NCBI GenBank assembly: GCA_036365515.1
Contig: CM070873.1
Location: forward strand, 44,383,157 to 44,447,156
Direction: 5' to 3'
From: Torymus aiolomorphi
Taxonomy: Eukaryota; Arthropoda; Insecta; Hymenoptera; Torymidae
DNA: 64,000 nt
The position numbers and the translations under genes were made by a program. This document shows positions 13,893 to 25,700 of this stretch, one piece after another (position 1 is the first letter of the stretch; each line of letters begins with the position of its first letter). The notes below the pieces were generated by a model. That model made no database searches. It saw nothing but the letters and a program-made list of their open reading frames with translations, and was not told where the DNA came from.

Positions 13893-16202
13893 AGAGACAG
13901 AGCGAGAGAGCAGAGGAAGGGAAAAATCATCGGCTAATCGCCTCGCCCGCGAGAGGATTTTATTTTCCGTTAATGGGGGCCTCTTTCTCTCTCCGGCAAT
14001 TTCCGGGATCCCTTTTCTCTTTCTTTCTATCCATATCCACCCCGCAACACACATACACACATACACGTTAAAGTGATAATCACGACGACACTTGACTTCC
14101 TCTTAAGAAAAATTTTCCCGCCTAATGACGCGCCGCGAAAGAGAGAGAGAGATGGGCTACGGGAGATATGTACGAGATGCCCGAGAAACGGAGAGAGAAA
14201 AGTTATCCGAACTAAGCCCCCTTTCCCCCCTCTTAAGGTACCTATATATCTCGGGAAACGGAGAGAAGGCCGTTTGTTTAGGCGGCCTTACATACAGCAC
14301 ACTTCTCTCTCACTCGCTCTCGCTCGGTGGAATCGGACTTCCGGTCGCGCCCTGCGGCGGCACCTGCGCGCACCTGTCCCCTTCTCCTCTCTCCCCTCGA
14401 ATTCTCTCTCTCTTTCTGTCTCTCTCCCGCCGCGGGCCCCTGAAGCTTGACTCCTTTTCGAAATCCAAACAGCGAGCCAGAGATTCTACATCTTCCCCCC
14501 TCTTTCTCTCTCTCTCTCATCCTCCTCTCGTCAGTGTCGTCCTCCCCTCCGCTCGTGTACACACACATACGTGCTACTATGTATATACATATATGTGCGA
14601 GTGTGTATGAAAGAGAGAGACAAGTGAATGAGGCGCGCCTGCCTCGGAGGGGCAAGTGAATGGAGCGAGCGCAGCCTCCATCAATGAAGCAGCGGTTCTC
14701 AACCGAGCGCGCGTGGACTTTTCATTGTCGTAACTCTGCGCGCGCGCGCGAGCGCTAATGCGCTTTCGACGTCAACGCGGGCTCTCAACTTATCTACCAT
14801 CTATGTAGCGTCTTCCTTCCTCTCTTTTTTTTATTATAGGCTTTTTTTTGCCGACGGAAGGTTGTACTTTGTTTTGGTGAGGTATCATTTTTGGGTAGGA
14901 AAAAGTGGAAGTGGCAGTTATCTACTTCCTTTTGGCCTTTTTTCCCCTCGAATGGTTTCCATTTAATTGCAGGAGAAACTGATAAGTACATCCGTTCGTA
15001 GGAATGCTTGGTGAAATATTTTTTTTTGATACGGCTGAATGGAATTTTTTTATAGGCAAACGTTGCTTTAACGTGAGCTTGAAAATGATTATATTCGCGT
15101 TTGTATCGGAAATTTATAGGTATTTTATTTGCGGATCGATATGCATGTTTCTAAAAATATACGGTTATAGTTATACTTTATTCTATTTTTATTTTTTTTT
15201 ATTTTATTTTAGAGAAATTAACGGGCAAAAATCCTCAACTCATAATCGATTACAAAAACAAGTTAATAGTCGAAAAAGTGCATAAGGTGTATACAAAGAA
15301 TAATGCATAATGAATTTGTAATATATTTACATGACAAACTTAACATAGTTTTTCAAACTATTCAATTACAGAAATTTTAATTTTTAAAGCATTCCAATTT
15401 CTGCCCAACTTATAAGAGAGATTGTTAAATATAGACACTAATTTACAAGTTCATTTTTTATTTTTTATTATACCTATAATAGAATAAAAGATGTATCCTT
15501 TAATAAATTTTGAACGAATATTTATAAGTTATCAACAGAAAAATGATTTTTCAGAATGTGTGGAATAACATATTTTTAATTAGAAATACTATCTATATTT
15601 ATACAAAAATAATATTCTAAAATAATCAGAAAGATTCATTATATAATAATTATTCTATTTTATTATAAATTACAAACAAAAAAAAAACAGGCATAAAATT
15701 AATTTGTAAGTCTATTATTTTATTAAAGTAGTCTACGTGACTGTATTTGAAAAATCTTTTTACATTGACACAATGAAAACATCTCCATTCCTGGGCTCGG
15801 GCTTAATTGTCTGTTTTGCATATGTAACTCGCGCTGAATTAGATTAAAACGTAAAATGCAATTCACTTAAACTCCAAAGCATTTAATCTAACTTTTAAAA
15901 CAATAGTTATTGAATTGCTGTCACAAAGAACTGTGTTTTTTAAAGGCTCTATCGTATTTAATTAAATTTACTTTGTATAACAAGAATAAACACAATATAA
16001 AAAATACTCTTGGATTCTATTTGATAGTAAATTAAAATATTAAAAAAAAAGAACGATGCATTCAATAAAAAACAATTTATTTTAAAATAGGATTATGTAA
16101 AATTTAATAGTTTTTTTTATGATTGCGGAATTTATTTACAGCACTTTTTATCTTTCACGTCGAACAGTGCCTTATTTTCCAAGCATAATAATTAAATACC
16201 CC
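12400..16202. other. AT-rich, CpG-rich, then AT-rich; no gene seen
   Basis: 12.4-13.3 kb and 15.0-16.2 kb are AT-rich. 13.3-15.0 kb is a CpG-rich block with (CT)n, a G-poor left edge and a G-rich right edge (14860-14920). No EFL1 exon upstream of 12399 is recognisable on the minus strand. Confidence 0.5.
13811..13890. repeat. (CT)n microsatellite
   Basis: Forty perfect CT units lie within a CpG-rich block. Confidence 0.98.
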
Positions 16203-16330
16203 AGACGGAAAAAATAAATAGTTAATTCTAATTTCAACACAGTTAATTTAACTTCTCTCTAAAGTTGACTCTAAAATTTACTATTTTTAAATAGTGAATA
16301 TTCACTAACGAAGTAGTATATTTTTACTAA

Positions 16331-16996
16331 CTAGGAAAGGCCGCGAACTCCGGATCACGGATTCAGCTCAAACTTTGCGATATGTTTTTGGATGTAGAAA
16401 TATAAAGAAAGCTGCAATATTAGACCCTAATGCTCAAAAAAACTGAAGTTCTGCGCCTTTTTCTTGAAACAGTAACCATTTAACTCCGGGGAGTCTTAAG
16501 TATAATTTCAAAACTAGAAAATAAAACTAGAGAAAATGAGTTTTCATTTGCTTTTTCAAGAATTAAAAGCTTGATTCCTTCATAAGTTATGTAAGTTTAA
16601 AATTGAGCATCGAAAGTACATCAAAATATGCCGGCAGTCGAACAGTTTAATTTTAGGGATTAAACATTTCATTTTCGATGCTCTATTTTAAACTTTTATA
16701 ACTTTGGAAGGAATCAACATTTTTTAATTCTTAAAAAAGCAAATGAAAGCTCATTTTCTCTAGTTTTATTTTCTATTTTTGAAATTATATTTAAGACTCC
16801 CCGGAGTTAAATGGTTACCGTTTCAAGAAGAGGTTTTTTTTCAAGCTTTTTTTCAAAATAAAGCTAAAAAGGCGCAGAACTTCAGTTTTTTTAGCGTTAA
16901 GATCTAATATTGCAGCTTTCTTTATATCTCTACATCCAAAAACATATTGCAAAGTTTGAGCCGAATCCGTGATCCGGAGTTCGCGGCCTCTCCTAG
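16331..16996. mobile_element. Harbinger-like foldback element
   Basis: The ends CTAGGAAAGGCCGCG and CGCGGCCTCTCCTAG are flanked by TAA on both sides (16328-16330, 16997-16999). The three-base TAA/TTA duplication is the PIF/Harbinger preference. Inverted arms of about 300 bp share GCTGCAATATTAGA and TCTAGTTTTATTTTCTA. Confidence 0.7.
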
Positions 16997-17072
16997 TAAG
17001 AATTGGTGAACATTCACTATTTCATTAGTAAATATTCACTAATTCGTCGATGCAGCAATTTCATCTAATAAT

Positions 17073-17591
17073 TCTAGTGGAAATCCAAAACGTTTTATAA
17101 CTAATAACTGACTATTTATATTAGAAACTTGCTATAAAATGGGAATTTCTCTTGTCCAGTTTCTAACTCCCGATGAAACGCTTTTTCTCCTATTATTTGG
17201 CCATTTAATAGATTGAAAAATAGAATGAGTTTTTCGAAGACAAACACAAGCTTGTTCTTGAGTATTTTAAAGGTATTAAAACTGATCAGTTTCTTTAGTC
17301 TGTAAATGGCTAGAAATAAAAGTTTTGCTGAATTATTCATAGAATGAGTACAACAAATGATTTATTAGTTAATGTTATTTATTTATATTTTGGTAAGCCA
17401 TCCAATGCACTTTCATCAAAGATAAAATTAGTAAGTAAATCAAATACGAATGTTTTGTTGCTACGTCAATCTAAGAAATAGACAAATAATGGTCGAAAAA
17501 TCGTTTCATCATAGCGATTAATTAGCTATAGTTTTACTAGCTATTTTCTAACTTCTTCGCCATTTCATATATAGATGAATTTCTACTAGGG
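17073..17591. repeat. Dispersed repeat, CCTGGT family, copy 1
   Basis: It runs from CTAGTGGAAATCC to ATTTCTACTAGGG and shares most of its length with 36265-36840 and the inverted 61929-62502. A minus-strand frame (17116-17340, 74 codons) is conserved among copies. This copy lacks 51 bp (17 codons) present in the others. Confidence 0.8.
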
Positions 17592-17815
17592 TTAGGGTTT
17601 TTTTCACTAAATCAACTTTAGAGAGTTGAAATAATCAGGTTAATTCTCTACTTACAACGATATCTGTAGAAATCGGAAATTCTAATTTTAATTATGAAGT
17701 ATAGTTTTCACTACAAATAAACTGAATTTTCCTATTTTCTTTTTATCTCAATTCAACTTTTTCCTATCCCAGTATAACAAACAAGTTACAGACTTTAGCT
17801 TTATTTTTTCCCGTG

Positions 17816-19345
17816 CATTTACTTTATCGATTAACCTATCTCTCTAAATTCCACTTATTCGAATTTAGAGAGTACGCGACTCCAAAACCCATTTGTCCAA
17901 GCTCTAATCGAACAAAGCACAAAAAAACCGCACGCTCGCACTCCGTTAATTGCATTCCGGATTGGCGGCCAAAGTCGAGCAAGTGTCGCTCACACTGCCT
18001 CGGCGCCAGCTATAAAAGGAGAAAAGCGCGCGCGCGAGCTTGAAAAAATTGGTCAAGGCGTTCAACACACTTGCGCAGAGCCAACGAAATCCCACCTACC
18101 TATACACAATCCACCCGAGAAAAGTGAAAACGTCGATCTCCGCAATTACGCACTACACACGTGCATCGTCGCCGCCCACGCATTATACACGTATACATAC
18201 GTCGTCGGCAACGAAACCCCGATATACACACAACTATATATGCGCGCGTGCGCGACGTCACGGCGTTTTGCGTAAGTCGGAGGCCGGCGCACGTGCCTAT
18301 CTCTCCTCGTCGCGGGAAAACGCCGAGATTTTTAATAGCGGAAGCGCCGCCGTCTTCTTCTTCCTCTCCGTTCCCCGTATACCCGCTTAGGAGGAAGTCG
18401 CAAGACGAGTCAGTCAAAAGGTTACCGTACCACCGACTTTTTCCTCTCTCTCTCTCTCTCTCCGTAATAGTAGTACAGTGACTCTCGGCATTGATTAGCG
18501 CGCTGCTCCGCTCTCCGCGCGCTCGCGTTCATGAATGAACCGCTCGCTCGCTCTCTCGCCTCGTACACGTCCTTCCATTCACCTGCCTGCCCTCCTCCTC
18601 CTCTGCCGCGCTCGCGCCGCTGCACGTGCATTCCTCCGCATATTTTTCCGAGAGCGCCGCGACAATAATAATACCCGCGCAGCATCCTATATACATACAC
18701 ACATACAGGTAAATTGTAGTATAAGATGCTCTGCGATAGTATCTCTCCCCCACCTGGCCGCGTGTACCCATACGTCCCTCTCTCGCATCACTTGTTGTTT
18801 GTAGGTGAAAAGGAGGCTGCCGAGAGGGGATAGGAAAGAAGGGAAGGGGGGGACTACTGCTCCGGAGAGCAAAAGCAAAAGCACTAAAAGGGACGACTAG
18901 TTATATATACATATATACACGGAGGGGTAGAGAGAGAGAGAGAGTGGGGATAGCGGCGGTGTCCGTTCATTCATTCATACTTTGCCTCGAGAGAGAGAGA
19001 GCGAGCGAGCGAGCGAGTCGTCCAGTCGTCAGCGTGTTCGCTCTCGAGAGAGCCAATCGCGCGCGCAGCCCCGCACCGACAGGAGCTCTCACGTCTCACG
19101 CACGTCGCCGTCAGTCGCTCATCAGGTCTGCCTCGTGCTCGGTCATATGGTCTACCTCTGACCACCACGACTCCGAACCTTTTATATATATATACGCATA
19201 CACATACACATACACTTGGTGTAACAGAACATGCGGTGACGTGCTCGCACAGGACTACTTCTCGACGTAAACATTGCCGCAGAGTATATATATATATAGA
19301 CACAGTCTTTTCGTAACTACGCATAGACACAGATAGGCTGTAATC
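17816..19345 (+). other. argos 5' flank and possible 5' UTR
   Basis: CpG-rich DNA follows the AT-rich repeat nest. It contains the candidate TATA box at 18011, CT/GA runs and many short frames without coding character. Confidence 0.4.
18011..18018 (+). promoter_or_regulatory. Candidate TATA box upstream of argos
   Basis: TATAAAAG occurs in CpG-rich DNA 1.3 kb before the argos ATG, and is followed about 30 bp later by possible start sites near 18040. If used, the 5' UTR would be about 1.3 kb unspliced, with several short upstream frames, or would contain an unseen 5' intron. The link to argos is inferred from position and orientation. Confidence 0.35.
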
Positions 19346-19708
19346 ATGAGGCCGGCGAGGTGTATCGTCGCCTTGGTACTGGTGAGCGTTATAGCAGTGG
19401 CAGCGGCCGGAGTAGTATCGGCCGACGACGAGGAGGTACCGAGGAGTACCGAAGAGGAGGAGGAGGAGGAGGAGGACTACGACGACGGGAGGACGAGGAG
19501 GTCGACGAGCGACAGCCTCCTCGGTATGGAGTTCGACGACGAGACCGGCGAGGAGCTGCTGAGGTCGTACGTGCCGGCCGACAACAGCGTCGTCGATCTC
19601 CAGAAGCTGGGCGGTGCCGACGCAGCAGCCGGCGACACCACCATCGTCCTCATGGGCGATCAGCACTCGCAGCCGACGAAGCAGCCCCAGATCGTCTACC
19701 AGATTGGC
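19346..19708 (+). CDS. argos: argos coding exon 1 (signal peptide, acidic linker)
   Basis: It encodes residues 1-121. The ATG has A at -3, as expected for insect starts, and is followed by a hydrophobic stretch (IVALVLVSVIAVAAAG) ending near VSA-DD. The exon ends ATTGGC|GTAAGT, phase 0. An overlapping minus-strand open frame here is a shadow of the GC-rich composition. Confidence 0.8.
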
Positions 19709-22700
19709 GTAAGTACACGTATAGGTAGATGTTGTTTTTGAGCATGAGAGTGTGTGTGTGTGTGCGTATGCGCGGATGCACGAGCGAGTGCAGTGCTACC
19801 GCTGCTGGCCTAGTTATCGGTATAGAGATACACTATGCGAGCGAGCGAGGTTTGCGCAACCGAGCGAGCGAGGGAGCGTTCATAGGTCAGCGCTACTGTT
19901 GCTGCTGCTGCTCCGATGCTCCTATAATGTATACGCATACACGAGTGCGCATGTTTTCCAATAATATAACCCCGCGGCGATCGGCGGTCCCTGATCGTAT
20001 CGACGACCGGCATGGTACCGGCTTCAAGGCTGCTGCTGCTGCTGTAGAGCGGTCTGCTCGCTCGCGCCACGTGATTCCTATGTATGTGTGTGTATACACA
20101 CGGGGGAAGGGAGGGGAGGAGAGGAGAGAGAGAGAGAGAGAGAGAGAGAAACGGTGGCAGTGAACTAAAATGGAATAATAGGGCTACCGGAAGGTAGAAC
20201 CCGCCGCCTGTTTGCTCTCTCTCTCTCTCTCTCTCTTACGCGCGCGCGGGAGGAAACGATCCGGAAGTTCTCACGCGTCTCTGGCTTCTCCCACGAGACC
20301 GCAGCCAGCCCGCGCGCGCGAAAGCGAGTGTACAACACCCGACACCTGGCGCTGGCGATGCAGATGACCGGCGGCGGCGGCGGCGCACGCCCACGCGGTG
20401 TGTGTATATGCTGCTGGATTTCCTTTCGGCGGCGTGTGTGTGTATATGGGTTTCGTGACTATTTCGGTGAGGAAAATTTTCTCACTCGCGCGCGCGCGCA
20501 CGCGCACTTGTTGCACAAGCATATATATGTATAGCGCGGGGGTCAATTGGCGCGCGCGCGGCCTCGAGCGCTTGTTTAAATGCCTCTGTGCGTGTGTCTG
20601 TGTGTAAGTATAGCGGGTTTGTTTATGTAAGTCGCGATGGACAAGCTAGCTCCGGATAGTTTGTTGGCAGACGCGTTGTAATAACGAACGCGCGGGTATT
20701 AATGAAAGATAAAAGAAGACGGGGGGGGAAAGGAGGTGGTAGCGCGATTGACACACAAGAGCGCGTGAAAGAAGAAGATGAGATGTGGTGCTCCCGCCCC
20801 CTGTCTATCGGCCATTCATTTGTGCGCCGCATTCATTCGCGCGTATACGCGCGAGAACCCCACGTGTGTTTTCGCGCCTGTTTCATTCATCGCGTCTTAC
20901 ACGCGCGCGCTCATTCATCGGCACGTATATATATGTATATGCATATGTATATAGACGTAAATGTACGTATATACATATATAGGGGCGTCCGCGCGTGTAA
21001 AAGTCATTCACGTATGTATATAGGGAATGTAGGTCGGCGCGTGACGACGCATCGCCCGGGAGTGTGTATATCTCTCTCTCTCACTCGCTCATTCACTCTT
21101 AGGGAAAAACGTCGCTGCTGCTGCTGCTGCACTGTACAGGGAAAAAAAGCGGTTCCGTTGGCTCCTTCTCTCTCTCTCTCTCTCTCCGCAGGAAGACGGA
21201 GAGAGAAAGACGGGAAATTGGCGATCGTCCGGCTGCAGGAGGGGGGGGGCGATTAGTCCCGCAAAAAACGACGGCGATCTCTCTCTCTCTCTCTTTGGAG
21301 AAACGTCGCCACGGTCGTCGTGGGGGCAAAAAGTCTAATGCTCAGTGGTAAAACGGCGGAAGACCGTTTCCTCGGCTGGCCGCTTCTTCACTCTCTTACA
21401 GCGCAGAGAGAGAGAGACGCGCGAGCAATTAGTCCTAAAAAAAGCTGCCGGCAAGAGCGGCGGAAGTCGCGCGAGAGAGAGAGCTTTCAATTCGAATCGA
21501 CGAAACCCGCGCAGCGCGTGTGTATAATTCTCGAGGGCGCGAGTGTGTAGGTACAGGACGTGGCCGATTGGTTCATTCACCGGTGAATGCCCGCCGCCCG
21601 TCGTATTTTTCGCGCCGGCGGGCTTTTCTTGTCTCGAGGACGGGTTAAAGGGCGATGAGAGAAAACACGCACGAGTTAACTGTGTGCTATGGCCCTCTGA
21701 AAGAATCCATTATCAGCTGGAGAGAGAGAGAGAGGAGACTGGGCGCGCGCGTATCGTTAAGGTCGTTAAACGATTGGGATCACGATTAATGCCAGAGGCT
21801 GAGTGTATATATATATATATATGGATACGGATGGGTGTGTAGGTAGGTATGTATGTATAAGCTGCGAGTGCTGTATATGCGTAGGGAGCCGATCGATCTT
21901 CCAATTAATTCCCGACTTCCCTCCCCTCGACCTCCTCTGTATATGGCTTTTTTTCTTGTCGCGCAAGTCTGTCGCGGATCCCGCGCAGACGCGAGCTTTA
22001 CGAGGTTTGTTGATGTGTAGGGTTTGTTGTATGTGCGGTATCTTATATAGTGGATGGTCGATACTGGACCGTACACTGAGAAAAATTTTTAGCAAAAATT
22101 ATTAATAATTTTGTAATAGTAATAGTAATGTAAAAAAATAATACTAATTAATTGCAAAACAATAATAATTAATATGCTTTCTGGTGAAACCACCAGAAAC
22201 TGTAAAATCCCGAAAGATTACCATACTTTATAAGAAATCTTGCTAGAAATAATGGATCTGAAGTTTGAAACGTTGGAGTGCAACGAAAATAAAGAAAAAA
22301 AAACTCGGTTTTAACTTCATAATTATATTATAAAATTTTGCACGTGTATTTAATGTGTTATAGCATAAACAAAAATTTCGAATAAAGATTTTAATATAAT
22401 TTGCATTGTTCACGTATAGCTTTAATTAATTACGAAATATTCTTTCGTAGCGTACCAACGATGTAAACTTCAGATCCATTATAGAAATATAGGAAAATTT
22501 ACTATAAGTATTGTAAAATAAACTATAAATTATGGTAATTTTTTGGTAGCTTTACCAGGCAGACAGTATAGTATAATTTTTCCAAAACTTTTTTCTCAGT
22601 AATAATTAAATCAAAGTACCGAATTATTAATAAATGCGCGGCATTATACAATTTATAAAGGTAGCTGCAGTCGAAAATCCGTAACAATTTGAACCTATAA

Positions 22701-25700
22701 TGATTAAAAAGATTGTTTTAACCCACTAACCTCTCTTTGCAATAAATAATATTCTTTCCTTAAAAAGAAAAAAAAAAAAAAAGAAAAAACCAACGGATTG
22801 CAACCTTTTTTTTCTACTCATAAAAATCGAAATATCGCCCCCCCCCCCCATACCACTTGTTGGCCCACAGCAGTAGCGTCGATTTTCCCCACCACGCCGT
22901 TTCGTCCGGTAAAAAAAAAAGAAAAAGAAAAACACCCTATTCCAACGGTACCTATACATACAAACGCCCTCGGTCCCCCACGACGCCGAAAAAGAACCAT
23001 CCCTGACGCGTCCCTCGCACCGTACGTAAGCATTCCCTCGGCCTTTACACGCGCGCGCATCTCGACCGGACTTCCGCACACTGCTAGGCGCGCGCGCGCA
23101 CACACACAGACCCGAAGGATCTCGCGGAAGGATGTTATGATTCGGCCGCGCGGGGTCCCATTGTGGGACACACTACTGGGCACACACACACAGTGGGGAC
23201 TTCCGGCTTATTCTCCCCCGCCGCGGCGACTTCCGCCATTTCTTAAAGGAGCCTATTCAGCCATTATTTTCTTTTTTCTTCTTCTTCTTGGCGCAGAGCG
23301 TCTTATATACGACCGTGCTAATTCGCCCCGAGGGGTTATAAGCCGGCCGGGCGAGCCGAGAAGGGAAAGCGATGCGGCGGCAGCTGTGACGTATATATAT
23401 ATATATGTATACAGTGGAAAAGCGTTTCCTTCCGGCGTTTTTCCTTTTTCTTTAGGGGCTCGTCGTTTGTCGTATACCTGCGGCTATACGATTGAATGAT
23501 AATTCAGCGGCCGGAAGTAGATTTCCTCATTCTTTTTCCCGGCGGGGATTTCGGCGCAGCCCGAGAGAGAGAGAGAGAGAGAAGCATTCATCCCGCAGTT
23601 TTCCCACGTCACGCGACCTTCGTCCGCGCGCCGCCTTATAGCTGCTGGCTTCCTTCCTTCCTTCCGTTCTTCCCGGCGATTTTCTTTCATTCGTTATTTC
23701 CTCTCCCTCTCTCTCTTACTTTCTGGTATTTAAGTGAGCGAGCGCCATTTCTTTCGCTTCCCTCTTTCTTTTCCCTCGAACGAGCACTTCCTTCCTCTCC
23801 CCCCACCTCCCTCTCTCTCTCTCTCTCTTTACAAACATTTCACCTCGCGTTCGCTATGCCTCGGTCGCTTCCGATATTTCCACTTCTTGTATAAACTCAC
23901 TTAAATGGATGGGTCCGCGACCGTATTGCACTACTGCAGTTGAAGATAATTTTTTTTTTTTTTTTCATCTGTTGGTACTTGATAAATAGTTTGCTTTGCA
24001 ATCATCGATAAAAAGCTTTTTTTGTAATAAATCTTGTTTATTGGGATAAAAATATGATAATTATTGCAGTGATTAGTTTTTAAATATGTACATTTATAGC
24101 TACGAACAAATTGAAATAAAAAAGTTTTATAATTTAAAAAATACCCAATAACACTTCTTGTTATAATCATAATGAAACACAAAAGAGGTTTGATTACCGA
24201 TTATTTTCTTAAACCCGATAATTAATTTCGTAAGAAATATTATACGAATAATTATTTTAATTATCATTTCGATAAATTATTATAAATTTTATCGTCGATT
24301 TTCTTTTTTTTTTATATATATATAATTCAATATAAACAAATACGATTCGATGCTTTACTCATGAAGTTCTACGCTATCCCACTTTATTTTTCACTTATCA
24401 AATCCCCAAACTCAAGTATAACTAGCTCGCATCCCCTTCCCACCACCCTCACCCTCCTTTCCCTATCCATTCCCACCCAAACTCCAACATAAAAAAAAAA
24501 AAAAAAATATACACATAATCGCACGCAGCATCCATCGCATGAGAGCCACTGCTGCTCTCGCAGAGTCTCTGCGTCGCACGGGCGGCGCGTGGTCGGGGAC
24601 CGCATGCACGCACGCGCGCGCGCGGCGTTCCTCAATTACTACGTCAACGTCGAGGGAACGTACGACGACGACGACGTATGCGCTCATTAAAATCGATCTT
24701 ATCCCGCGCACACGTGTCCTCTCGCCTTCACTCGAAGAAATTGCCGCGCAACCCATAGGATATATAGTTAACGCATATAAATGTATGGGTGTGTTTTTGG
24801 GTGACCGAGATCAGCTGATCAGCTCTATCGTTAAGAATATAGCGAACCTCTTTTATTTATTTTTTTATGTATTTGAAACTATTTCGAACGGTTTTTAATA
24901 AATTTCGTTCTCTTGTTCCGGCCAAGCAGAGCAGCGAGGAGGATCTGCCGGTGTGTCAGGACGGCGGCGAGGTCTGCAGCAAGGTCGACCTCTACGGCGA
25001 CCCGTGGGTGGAGAGGCAGTGCCGGTGCGCCGAGGGTAGGAGCTGCTCGCACAGCCTCCACGCCGACGACGGACACACGATGATCGACAAGACCAGGCAG
25101 TACAAGCTCTGCGAGCCCATCAAGCGGCTGCCCATCTGTCGTTACTTCAAGTGAGTGTTGATTTTGTTATTGATTAATGAAATGATAGCGTGACTCTTAT
25201 GTAGAGAGAGAGAGAGAAATTAAAGATTCTTGTTTTTTTTTCTTTAAGTGTAATGTAAGATGGCTTGGAAAAAATTATGAGAACTTTTAGTTTTTGAAAT
25301 GAATTAACTTGTGGAAAGGTATTTATTTACTCCAAGTTAATTGTAGAAAAAAAAGTGGTTTCTTGGCATTTTTCGTAGGAAAAGGGGGTAAAGATAAACG
25401 TTTCGACGAAATCGTACAGTAATATGGGATCGGAAGGACGCATGAAATATTCTTCAAGACTGCAAAAGTGTGTGTGTGTGTGTTTTTTTTATTTACACAC
25501 ATATGTATGTGTACTTTTAAATGTTTAAGCCTCACTTTTATTACTTCTTGGTATGGCTATAAAACTAGTTTGTTTCAATGAGGTCACGTTTTTAAATGGA
25601 ACTAATTTGCCAAGTTGTTATTAAAGAATATATAAAAAAAATTTAAAACTCTCATCAAACGTAGTCTCTTGTATTCTTGATGCACTGAGAGAAATGTTGT

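Larger units (their letters stand above)
16203..17815. mobile_element. Possible outer element hosting two insertions
   Basis: The weak inverted ends (ACGGAAAAAATAAA against TTTATTTTTTCCCGT) and an inner pair (CTCTCTAAAGTTGA against CAACTTTAGAGAG) bracket the Harbinger-like element (16331-16996) and a CCTGGT-family copy (17073-17591). If real, it is a three-element nest. Confidence 0.35.

Noticed and set aside
18971..19666. 231-codon minus-strand frame opposite argos exon 1
   Set aside because: It is a shadow of GC-rich coding DNA; low complexity with no recognisable domain, while the plus strand has signal peptide, splice site and gene context.
19360..19728. Alternative frame over argos exon 1
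   Set aside because: It is Arg/Gly-rich, lacks a signal peptide and does not join exon 2.
22798..23499. 233-codon plus-strand frame in argos intron 1
   Set aside because: It is Pro/Arg/Thr low complexity in a G-poor then CpG-rich segment; no homology is recognised.
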